Shown one piece after another: positions 1 to 8,327 of a stretch of 37,144 nt of DNA. Source of the stretch: Butyriboletus loyo (lineage: Eukaryota; Basidiomycota; Agaricomycetes; Boletales; Boletaceae); the NCBI GenBank assembly GCA_038093515.1, contig JBBPSI010000232.1, forward strand, positions 1-37,144, given 5' to 3'. The notes beneath the pieces were generated by a model, which did not search any database, was not told the DNA's origin, and worked only from the letters and a program-made list of their open reading frames with translations. Position 1 is the first letter of the stretch, and each line of letters opens with the position of its first letter. The translations under genes were made by a program, and so were the position numbers.

Positions 1-978
1 TTTCCCTAAGTCCGTTACTCCGAATAGAATCTTTTCGGAATGTTCTCCGACTTTCATCTGAAGAATTACGTAGTCGGTTATTTTTCCGCTGGCGTTCATA
101 GTGCCATCGGCGTTGTAAACGGAAATTGGACGGGGAAGGGGGACGGTATTGATTCCTTTAGCCTTAACGAATCCGGAGCTGATTGATGATCCGGTGCATC
201 CGCTATCGATTAAAGCGGTTACTTCAAACGTTCGATTATCGTCTGTGGTAATTAATTGCACCGAGACTTCTAAACTGTTTTTTGTCGAATTGCTTCGAAC
301 AAACTTGCGCTCCTGTCTCATTTCGGCTATGGTCACCCAAGCAGCGTCGTCGTCCATGGCTTTCAGATCCTCGACTAGAGAATCCGAAACCTCTTTGACT
401 CGTGACTTGTCGACGAACGACTCAAGCCGCTGTTTGACCGTGTGGGAATCGTGATGACGTATGGCTCTCACCATCTGATCCGAAGACCAGTATCGGAGAT
501 GGCCACGTTTACTCCTTACCCTGGGAGTGCGTCCTTTGATTGCGTGTTCCCCGGACGGAACAGAGGCAGAGGGGGTCAGGGGGACCCCACGACTCTTTTG
601 CTCTTGAGGCAACGCACCCCCAGAGCCAGTTTCTGACGTGACTACCGGTGTTTCACCGGCCCGAGTAGTGCCACTCACGGAGAGGGCGCACTTCTTTGTT
701 CTCTCGGTTTCTCCCGAAACGGACTTTGAAATCCGCTTCTTCTCACCTTCGGCTTTCGGCATTTCGATTTCTCGATCTGCTGTAGGCCTTTTCAGGATTT
801 TCACAACGGGCGCCTCAGCTTCCGCAGGCTTCACCGTTGATTCCTGTGTCTCTTCGCTTTCCCTAGCATGTTCCACTTCCAGACAATTATATTTATTTTC
901 AAATGTGGAACATGAGGTACTAACATTCTTCTTCAGCGAGGCGAGACTAGATCTCACTGAAGATTCGGAAAATCCCCT
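1..978 (-). CDS. Pol N-terminus with retropepsin-like aspartic protease (partial)
   Basis: This frame has no stop from 978 to the window edge (326 codons) and starts just after a TAA at 979-981. Its first 150 or so residues are charged and low in complexity. The last third contains ALIDSGCTGSSIS (about 178-216), the active-site Asp-Ser-Gly loop of a retropepsin, followed by strand-rich sequence ending in ILFGVTDLG. The protease would cut the Gag-Pol polyprotein. The frame is -1 relative to gag and overlaps its end by 25 nt (954-978). I see no canonical X-XXY-YYZ slippery heptamer in that overlap, so how Pol is expressed is unresolved. No ATG opens the frame, which fits translation as a Gag fusion. 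Confidence 0.8.
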
Positions 979-2354
979 TTAGGGACACCCGATTCGATCT
1001 TTTCGAGAATTTCAATTATTTCACCCTCGTGTTCCACCTTTCTGGTTCGGAACGTCTTAGGGTTCTTGCAGTCACGCGCAAGGTGACCGCGTTCTCCGCA
1101 CTTAAAGCACAACCCCTGTGCTCTCGCTCTCGTCAGATCCATCGCCTGACCCTGACCACCGTACGTAATACTAGTCGTCCCACTCGTAACCGAATCCTTC
1201 TTTTCGGCCACTTGAGGGCGTGTCTGATCTTTCGAAGCTGCAAAGGCAGGCTTCTGCGTGTTGGGGTTCTGTGATGTAGAAGGATAGGAAGAGAACCATT
1301 TTGGCTTCGACCCTTTCCTTCTGTTAATTTCCGCTAGCGCGGTCTCGGCCCGAATCAGCGCCGTCTTCCATTTCTCGTTGTCGTACGTGTCTAGGAGGGC
1401 TGGCTGAGACCTTTCGACGAATTCCACAATTTCGTTGTTGATACCATCGCGGATGATGGCGTTGATGAAGGGTGCCATGGAGTGGCGGTCCCTGTCTGAG
1501 TATCCGGCTTGAATTGCCAGAGTGTCGAGCTTGGTGAAGAAGTCCTCCACCGATCCTTTGTCCTGCTTCAGCTTTCGCAGGTCGGCCTCCGCTTGCCGTT
1601 TCAGCATTGTGGGCATGAATTGAGCCTTGAGCTCGTGGACGAAGAGTCCCCAGGTCCAGGCGACTGAAACTCCGTGTTCGTCTATGTGTTGATCTACGAA
1701 GAGATCTGCGAGGCGTCCCGCGGCATTATCTCCTCGCATGTATGACAACGCAAAGTAGATCTTTGCGTCATCGTTCGGAAACCGGTCCGCGTTGGCCATG
1801 ATGTACAATTTGACTGTACGGAGCCATTGCTGGAATTTTTTCTTGTCGCCGTCGAAGGCGTCTGGTTTGTTGGCATAGCCCTTGTGGGCACGCTCAGGGG
1901 TGGAGGCGGATACATGAGGACGAGGGGAGGTCGGAAGAGCTGGTGGTGGGAATGAGGAGGTGGGTCGTGGCCAATCGGCCGATCGATCTGAGGGTGTGGG
2001 GGACACGTTCCTAGACGGTAAACTCACACGCGGCATCGTCGAAGGACGCGGTGTAAGTGTGGTGCCAGGAGAGGGTCTGACTGGGGATGGGATGGCGAAT
2101 CGTCGGTCTGGAGGAGGTGGTGTCGAGAAGGATTGCATGCGAACGTTGAGCTCGCCGACTTGTTGAGCTAACGTGTTGTTTCGCTCGAGTAATTCCTGAT
2201 TTTGTCGGTACAGGATTTGGTTTTGATCCTCGAACCGCTGTAGAAGGGCGGCGAGATCGGGAGTGACTTGGAATGAAGCGTTGGACGCTGAAGGGGTTGC
2301 TTCGGGTTCCCCCCAGGGCTGAGGTGTAGTAGGGCGATAGAGGTCGTAAGACAT
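954..2354 (-). CDS. Gag capsid-nucleocapsid protein of the LTR retrotransposon
   Basis: The 466-residue protein forms the particle that packages element RNA. Residues about 30-75 are Gln/Asn/Leu-rich and likely coiled coil. About 75-160 is a Pro/Ser-rich linker. About 165-355 is a helical capsid region of the retrotransposon Gag family, with KPDAFDGDKKKFQQWL near its start. A CCHC zinc knuckle, CFKCGERGHLARDC, lies at 416-429. The ATG at 2354 is chosen because it is the first in frame after the LTR and leader. The frame ends with TGA at 954-956, where the protease frame has already opened. Confidence 0.9.
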   Translation of the reverse strand: MSYDLYRPTTPQPWGEPEATPSASNASFQVTPDLAALLQRFEDQNQILYRQNQELLERNNTLAQQVGELNVRMQSFSTPPPPDRRFAIPSPVRPSPGTTLTPRPSTMPRVSLPSRNVSPTPSDRSADWPRPTSSFPPPALPTSPRPHVSASTPERAHKGYANKPDAFDGDKKKFQQWLRTVKLYIMANADRFPNDDAKIYFALSYMRGDNAAGRLADLFVDQHIDEHGVSVAWTWGLFVHELKAQFMPTMLKRQAEADLRKLKQDKGSVEDFFTKLDTLAIQAGYSDRDRHSMAPFINAIIRDGINNEIVEFVERSQPALLDTYDNEKWKTALIRAETALAEINRRKGSKPKWFSSYPSTSQNPNTQKPAFAASKDQTRPQVAEKKDSVTSGTTSITYGGQGQAMDLTRARAQGLCFKCGERGHLARDCKNPKTFRTRKVEHEGEIIEILEKIESGVPKGDFPNLQ

Positions 2355-2466
2355 TGTATTCGGAGCAGGGGCTCGACGAATGGAAGGATGAGGGATAGGA
2401 GAACCTGGTGATCAATGGAGCAGGGGCTCGACGTTGACCAGGAGGTGAGGGGTGACCTTTTGATAA
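2355..2466 (-). other. Retrotransposon leader between LTR and gag
   Basis: This 112-nt untranslated leader should hold the primer-binding site. The minus-strand sequence next to the LTR does not begin with TGG, so an ordinary tRNA-primed site is not evident; self-priming or a displaced site are alternatives. A 17-bp direct repeat, ggagcaggggctcgacg, occurs at 2362-2378 and 2417-2433. Confidence 0.5.
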
Positions 2467-2710
2467 TGTTGGAACTGCAAAGCAATGACTGAGAGAAATC
2501 AATATTAGACAATGAGCTACGACATGAGATATATACCTGAGAGAAATCAATAATCAAAAGGTAAAGAACACGAAACAGAGCTCGTAGGTATATATATAAG
2601 AAAGCATGACTTTAGGGCTGGTATTGTGATATGTTCGAGAATGTGATAGAAAAGTGAAGAATCGTAAAGAAGAAAGGAAACGTGAAAGAAAGAAAAACAA
2701 AGTTCTAACA
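2467..2710 (-). repeat. 5' LTR of the Gypsy-type element (244 bp)
   Basis: Read on the minus strand the LTR starts TGTTAGAAC at 2710 and ends GTTCCAACA at 2467. These ends are inverted repeats with one mismatch and the usual TG...CA termini. Inside are a TATA-like stretch (2589-2600, minus TTATATATATA) that could be the promoter, and a 15-bp direct repeat (2489-2503 and 2537-2551). The outer end abuts host unit sequence exactly. The partner LTR is outside the window, so the length rests on the terminal repeats and the host junction. Confidence 0.75.
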
Positions 2711-3262
2711 CGAAGGGCAGCGGCATATTTTTGGCACTGGTAGCTTGGATGCGGAAATCTCTGGAGCAACGATTGATCTGACCATCTCCTGCTCTGGTCC
2801 CAAGACCCCCACGCCCCTCCCATCTCAGAATTTATGATACTGATTAACTGGAAATCACTGTGAACTTTATTCCTCTCGCAAAACTCATACCATGTGACTT
2901 TCTTGTTTGTGGAACGATCCTTTGATATTTCCAGGTACGCCATTTCTTCGTGTGCCCCCATCGTGCTCAAATGCGCTTTCTTCCAAACACTGGTTTGTTT
3001 GTATGTCGGTCAAATCTGTCTCTTTCGATACACGGAAAAGTTGGTCCGCAACATTCTAACGCACTCATGTGGGTACGTACGCGGGTGCGGAGTACTCATC
3101 TCTGTCTGTGTCATCTGGTTCCCGGCATCAATAGACGAGTCTTTTCTCATCGCGAGCCCCTCGTACGATCTGATCGCTTCCCCCACCCGCGTCTAGCCCA
3201 TACCCAATGGTCCCTTGTGCTTCTAAACCATCTCCTGGCTCCAATTCCGCACCTTTCCTCTC
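2711..3262. other. Conserved unit-start block with a minus-strand reading frame
   Basis: No complete gene is supported here. On the minus strand a short frame is kept in the units: DRSTNKKVTWYEFCERNKV in unit 1 (about 2863-2920), DRSRKKKVEWDAFCERKRV in unit 2 and DRSTNKKVEWDEFCERKRV in unit 4 (33152-33207). Unit 3 has a close match near 17750-17805. It could be an upstream exon of the minus-strand multi-exon gene that ends each unit. I do not recognise the family. Confidence 0.35.
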
Positions 3263-3560
3263 TTCGATCATACCGGGTCCCGACTTACCACCTCTTTGGA
3301 CCACCTGACTGGCTTCTGAGACACGGTAGACGCCACTATCCCCGCGAAAGACTAGGTAGCACTCACATTTGAATCAACTTCTTCTTCCGAGCGTAAAAAA
3401 CGGCACAGGGTTGTCAGCGAGGCTGGCAAGGGACATGAACAAAGCAAAGCCTCCACGACCGTGCTCAAGTCCCACGCGGAACAAGTATTTAAGGCGGGCC
3501 TACCCCTAGATCGAACGAGCGGGCATATAGTTTTGGGTTGACCGTATCGTGCGGACAGTT
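3263..3560 (+). pseudogene. YTM1/WDR12-like fragment, unit 1
   Basis: YTM1/WDR12 is a WD40 ribosome-biogenesis factor. The reading here is broken but recognisable. A segment resembling LTTSLDHLTGF, then a Trp-to-stop change, leads into a Ser-rich basic linker (SSSERKKRHRVV). That is followed by TTVLKSHAEQVFKAGL, which resembles the GHT-type WD motif in the middle of YTM1, and then a degraded counterpart of the unit 4 WVDRTVRTWDVDSGV blade. In-frame stops and no start show it is a relic. Naming rests on recalled family patterns, not on a search. Confidence 0.4.
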
Positions 3561-3738
3561 ATCTGTTACATTATTTTTACAGCAATCCCAATACCAACCT
3601 CTCAGGTATGTCCCGAGCTAAACGACACGCGTCACTGTATCTCACGGAGGTGGTCGTTCATCACCCTCCACCCCCCTCTCCAGTCACAGTTGTTCAATTT
3701 CTCGATTTCTCATTTTGCAGTTTCTCACGGAACAACAT

Positions 3739-4343
3739 GCCATCGCTACTTTCGGCGTACGCTGAAATCCCACAGTTCGTTCTTAGTACTCCCCTTTTGG
3801 TTCTCGCTGTCTGAAGATGTACAGAGCGACTAAACAGTGTACATGCAACAATTCGTCAGAGACGGTATCTTTTATTTCATCGCGTACGTCTCGCTTCCCT
3901 CCTACTCTCTCGTTTCCATTCGCCCCATCACTTTCTCACACCCGTCTTGTTTCCGACCGTTTGCGGGAAACCGTCCACTTAAATCTTTTCCCTCAACAGG
4001 ATCATATTTTTTTTCAACATCGCATCCATGCTGGAACAGGTGTCTACGCTAAACAGCAATTTGGCGCTCTCCCTGACCACGCTTTATTACGTATCTGTGT
4101 ACCCCATTATGCCTCGGTTCATCATCAGCGTGCGAGAGCTGTATGATGGTGACTCTCGTGGCCATTGCCAGGGCACGCACTGGGAGCGGATTCGATGCGT
4201 TATCGCAGCCTCGAAACGCCGCCGTGTCTGCGATTGCATTCGCAGATGTCGCCCCGAGGCAGGATCGGATTGTGGAAGGGGACGCGAATGAATCGGAGGT
4301 AATTTGACTAGAAACATTGGGAGATGATACGTGTCATGTTTGA
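3739..4343 (+). pseudogene. DUF6533-like multi-pass membrane protein fragment, unit 1
   Basis: DUF6533 proteins are basidiomycete multi-pass membrane proteins of unknown function. The pieces are a hydrophobic helix (QFVLSTPLLVLAV), QQFVRDGIFYFI, a likely intron starting GTACGT at about 3883, then a helix leading to PIMPRFIISVRELYDGD and the family-like tail NAAVSAIAFADVAP. A 4-nt insertion before the tail (cacgcactgg against cactgg in unit 2) shifts the frame, and an in-frame TAG follows GDANESEVI. Only the C-terminal half of a family-length protein is present. Confidence 0.5.
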
Positions 4344-4942
4344 ACCAGGACCCTTGGGCAGCGACGAGGGACGAAGAGTAGCGGCGGGGCTTATGCGGTA
4401 TTGACGAATGCTGGCAATCGAGGATGTTGGTCCTTTGAATGGTGACTCAAGTATTTGTGTTACTGATGCATATGCCCTGTCGTCTGAGCTCCGTGTAGCA
4501 TCTATGTCCCGCTGCATTTCTCGGGGGAGCTTTCCTCTGTACATGCGCCTTGATCTGTTCTGCAAACATCTTCCGGACATGCCGGGGCTGTCGCAGAACC
4601 CAGCACGCTGTTCGCCTCCGCTGGTTACAACAGCGAATACGATAATCCGAGCAGTAATCCCTGTGTCCAGCGCTGCGACACTACGAAAAGTGAGATTCGA
4701 AGAGTCGGGCAATTCAGAGCGACATCGCACCCAATGACGGCGGACATATGAAACACTGATCTGAGGTGGTGAACCCGAGACATGTCGGTCGGACCGCTGA
4801 TAGACCCCTTTTCCATGATTTTCTATCAACAGCGGTGCGATCCGCTACATGCACGCAGCCGAAGGGCAATAAGGGCGAGATATCAGAGTGAGAACACGCC
4901 CCACCACCAAATCAAGACATATGGGTCGGAGGCAATGGTACT
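4344..4942. other. Spacer, unit 1
   Basis: This spacer is shared in part with unit 3 (about 18977-19660) and unit 2. I see no supportable gene. Open frames on both strands are short and not conserved between units. Confidence 0.4.
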
Positions 4943-5340
4943 TACCTGAGCTCCCACAAGTCCTTGGGGGAACTTGTACAATCGCAAACGGGATCAGAAG
5001 AGTCGAAAGGTGGCATAGGATGTCGCGGACTTGACGAGCATCGCGACGACGGGTACACTCCGTCGCATGAGCTGGTCGGAGCAGCTCGACCATGGTGTGT
5101 CTGTAGAGCGACAACCAGATGACGATGAGGAGTATTACGACGGCGATGATAGCACACAAAAAGGGCCAGTTGATCGGACGACCGGCCTTGATGTAGGGCG
5201 ATGATGACAGCGAGGACATTTAGAATCAAAGTGAACAAGTTTAAACGGCCGTGAAAACAGATTCTGCCGCCTACAGGACGTAGAACGTGTGTTATAGTGC
5301 GAGCAAGGCGAGGTGGATCGGTAGTTGCAGCCTGGAGCAC
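4943..5340 (-). other. Possible minus-strand membrane-protein exon, unit 1
   Basis: On the minus strand an open stretch runs into a strong splice donor (GAGCTCAG then GTAAGTACC, at 4942/4943). One frame reads a hydrophobic helix, IIAVVILLIVIWLSLY, then MVELLRPAH and RQVRDILCHLSTLLIPFAIV. Unit 3 keeps MVELLRPAH and RQVRDSLCHLLTLLIPFAIV with a 6-nt in-frame length difference between them, which argues for past coding constraint. Frames elsewhere in the block are shifted between units. I do not recognise the protein. Confidence 0.3.
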
Positions 5341-6188
5341 TCGTATCTAGCCAGTTCGTCAGCGTCGATCGTCATGGGGGATGGCAGCATATTCGTTAGA
5401 TGTCGCATCAATGTCCGCCAGCTTGAACCAACCTTTGACATCAATATAAAAAGCTGAGATTTCGTGAACCTCGTTGTCGATCTTGCCTGTGGATCGGAGT
5501 ATCGACATGTGGCAGTTTAAAATTGCCTTGGGAGGAAACGTATGAGAAAACATGCAGTTGATCGCACTGTGCCGCATACTGCATTGGTAGAACGCGGTGC
5601 AATATTTTAGTATAGTGCTCGAGAGACATCAAGGGCATATGTGGCTTACATGCGGGTGCCTATAGTACAGTTTACCCACATCATTGGCGTCAACAGGGCT
5701 TGTATATGAGCGCAATCGTCCGAGTTCCGGAAAGAGATGTCCCAAAACCCAGGTTCGAACCCTGGCAGGACCTCGACTTTTTATTCGAGCGCGACAGTCG
5801 TGGACAACAGAGTCATGAGATGTACGTACGTGTAACGTCCACCTGTCCGAGCAGCGAACGCGAAAACGTGGAGGCTGTGGAATCAAATGTGAGTGTGACG
5901 CGATTCGGGATCGGGTGGTACGGAATGAGAGCGCTCCCTGTTCGGGAGGGTGATGGAATGTACGCATTTTTAGGAGCGGGTGGGAGTAAGAATAAGCGCC
6001 AAAGACACGAGGCGGTTGCGACCCATATTGAGAATAAGGAAACGTGTTTATGGAGCAGCTTTGCGCACCACGAGTTGAACCGAAACCATCTTTCTTGCAC
6101 TCTTCGAACTCCACGGACAGCGTACCATCGCAGAGGATGTCATCAACAAAGACCAGTGTGTAGCAACTCTGAACAGTGATAGTGTTGC
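5341..6188. other. Upstream region of WD40 copy 1
   Basis: No gene is supported. A plus-strand TATAAAAAG lies at 5445-5453, with a counterpart at 20114-20122 in unit 3. They sit 744 and 568 bp before the respective WD40 start codons, too far for a simple core promoter unless an upstream exon exists. The last 180 bp before the ATG are highly similar in all four units, including the GCTAACAATCCAG around the start codon. That string also looks like a branch site plus 3' splice site. Long antisense frames here differ by single-base gaps between units, so they are not conserved coding sequence. Confidence 0.4.
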
Positions 6189-7749
6189 ATGCTAACAATC
6201 CAGCAAGACCCAACAGTAGTACTTGACACCGGTCGCGATGATGAAGTATGGGCAGTCGCATTCCAGTCTGACGGAAAGCATCTTTTGGGTGGGAGTAACG
6301 ATGGCATTCGACGATGGCGACTTGAAGACAATCAAGAGGTCGGAAACCAAATGGGAATAGACATGAATGCCATCAGTGTGTCAAGAGATCACCAATGGGT
6401 AGTATGCGGGACCAGTGAGGGCGCAAGTGTGTGGGATGCAGGGCTGCATACAAAGGCCATCGAGGTGGAGGGCGGAAACCAGGTGTATGCGGTCGATGTC
6501 TCACCAGATTCGACAAGGTTTGCAACTGGGACTGGAAGAAAAGAGGCGAACATCTGGAGCATAAGGACGGAGGAGAGACTCGTCAGCCCACTCCAACATG
6601 ACAAAGAAGTCAACGGAATCAAATTCTCCCCAAATGGCGAGCACATTGCCACTTGCTGCTATGAGGGCTCAATCCGCATTTTCGACAGTCAGAACGGCGA
6701 TGAACTCATCACAATCGAGACCGAAACAACCTCATTTTACATAGTCACTCCACTTGCATGGTCCAGTGACAACCAGCAACTTTTTGTGGCAACCAACGAC
6801 CGGAAAATCAAGTCTTTTGCTGTGTCCACGGGGTTGCAGGTCGCTGAGTCACCAGCTTTTGACAGCAATATCGAGTCCATCGTTCCAGCAGCAAATGGCA
6901 AATTCATTGCTGCATATGGAATGTCTTCCATCTTCTTCCTGGACACGTCGACTCTGACTCAGATTGGCTCTGACATCAAGGACAGTAGTGACATATACTC
7001 GATCGCCCTCTCCCCAGACGACACATATCTGGCAACAGGACGACGTGATGGGAAAGTCTCTGTGCATGACCTCGGTCATATTCTCCCAGAGTCATATGGT
7101 CCTTTCCATGTAAGTATTTGGCTATTCTATCAAACCATCTCATCACACAATATCAGACATCAACTAGTGATCTCGAGGTATCCACTTGTTCTGTTCCCGT
7201 TCGACGCGAGTTCTCATGATCGTGTAGGTTGACGTGCCGTCGAGCGCGCCTGCTCCTGAGTTCGACTTTGACGAGGTTCGTGGCCACCTCATTTTGTTTC
7301 TTGCATTTATATTGACACTACTGCAGCCACCATCCCCGACCGACGCTGCCGATCCCCGGGAGCTACCGCCACTCGACTCCCCTGCAGAGGCACGTCCCGA
7401 GTCGCAGATTCGCTCAATATTTAAAAAGCTGCTACCGCGAAAAAGTGAGAAGGATGCCACTTCACACAAGCCAGGTCGACGTTCCGGAAAGTCACGCCAA
7501 CCCGCCGCCGATCATCGATCACCGTCCCACTCCCCAGCGAGAGTGGACAGTGCCACGAACGAGGGCCCTTCGAGGATGGCTGCAGCTGAACGTCAAGCAG
7601 TGAGTAATCGTCCTTGATGCATGATGGGATGCGATGTGTCTAATATTTCATTTTAGCGCACATCCACAGGATTCACCAGAAGACGACAGGTTCGCTATTC
7701 CGCGCATTTGTATGCAGGCACTCATCACTCATCACATATCGCAGCGTAA
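6189..7749 (+). CDS. WD40-repeat protein, copy 1 (tail truncated by frameshift)
   Basis: Exon 1 (6189-7109, 307 codons) encodes about seven WD40 blades, recognisable as VWAVAFQSDG, VYAVDVSPDS, VNGIKFSPNG and IYSIALSPDD with DG...W or D ends. This would fold as a beta-propeller for protein binding. Then come intron 7110-7227, exon 2 7228-7275, a 51-nt intron 7276-7326, Pro-rich exon 3 7327-7599, intron 7600-7656 and exon 4 from 7657. In exon 4 a 7-nt insertion (repeated actcatc) relative to copies 2 and 3 shifts the frame to a TAA at 7747-7749. Relics of exons 5 and 6 persist to 8103. The true start is uncertain: the ATG overlaps a good splice acceptor context, so an upstream exon is possible. 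Confidence 0.75.
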
Positions 7750-8327
7750 ATCGCGTGCCAAGGCTGCGGTTCCCAACCATCCGAACAAAGATGCTTCGCG
7801 TAGCGGGGAGCATGCTGCAGATCCAACGGTAGCAGACCCGGTATGACTCTTCCTGGCGATGTAGGCCTCGTCACCACAGCTCACGTCCTATTAGACGCAA
7901 CTACCGGCAGCGAACGATCCATCTGACCCCTCGGCCCCGGGGGTCCGTGTAACGGTGCGCATAACTTTTCTTTCACTTACACTGTTATACTTACGGTGGA
8001 TCAGCATCAGCAAGGATCGAGGTACTCTACTCTTGCGATCCGAGTCACCGTGCCAGCGTGGTTGTTGTGTAATCGTTCAGGTACACACGATGACTTACCT
8101 TGATCCAGACCGTTCCTGTGGATACTATTCTAAATCACAATATGTGGACATCCATCGTGCAGTTCTTTGATTTCGTGTCACTTCGTAACATCAGTATGAT
8201 AAGCCTGTCCATGATCGAGCTTGTCATATTCACGCAATGGTCATAAAAAAAGTCTATCCACATGCAGAGGTTGGGATTGTAGGACACTATGTAATTGATG
8301 ATTGATAGTGACGATGTCGACCAAGGC
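7750..8327 (+). other. Relic tail exons of WD40 copy 1 and spacer
   Basis: Sequence matching exon 4 end, exon 5 (from 7895) and exon 6 (to the TGA at 8101-8103) of copies 2 and 3 is still present but lies after the frameshift stop. From 8104 to 8327 I see no gene; it is the 3' spacer before the end of the minus-strand gene. Confidence 0.6.

Larger units (their letters stand above)
1..2710 (-). mobile_element. Ty3/Gypsy-type LTR retrotransposon, 5' portion, truncated by the window edge
   Basis: The element lies on the minus strand in the order LTR (2467-2710), leader, gag, then the start of pol with a retropepsin-like protease. Reverse transcriptase, integrase and the second LTR must lie outside the window, so the Ty3/Gypsy assignment rests on the Gag type and on the Gag-protease order. 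The right boundary is sharp: at 2711 the sequence becomes the host unit, matching units 2, 3 and 4 at 9615, 17605 and 33011 (cgaagggcag motif). Gag has no internal stop and the visible pol frame is open, so the copy may be fairly young. Confidence 0.85.

Noticed and set aside
954..978. Possible canonical -1 slippery heptamer at the gag-pol overlap
   Set aside because: Runs such as GGGG and TTTT are present, but none matches X-XXY-YYZ in the gag frame.
5445..5453. TATAAAAAG as core promoter of WD40 copy 1
   Set aside because: It is 744 bp from the ATG, and unit 4, whose gene is otherwise similar, lacks it. Kept only as a remark in the upstream-region entry.
5749..5765. ccaggttcgaaccctgg, a perfect tRNA T-arm-like hairpin
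   Set aside because: No acceptor, D or anticodon stems can be paired around it on either strand, and the other units lack it. At most a tRNA or SINE remnant.
5629..6261. 210-codon minus-strand frame upstream of WD40 copy 1, with relatives before the other copies
   Set aside because: It is antisense to the conserved block before the WD40 ATG, and unit 3 has a one-base deletion that shifts it. Conservation is explained by the duplication.
6389..6946. Minus-strand frames repeated under each WD40 exon 1
   Set aside because: Shadows of the propeller exon. They recur only because the exon is duplicated, and differences follow the plus-strand codon positions.
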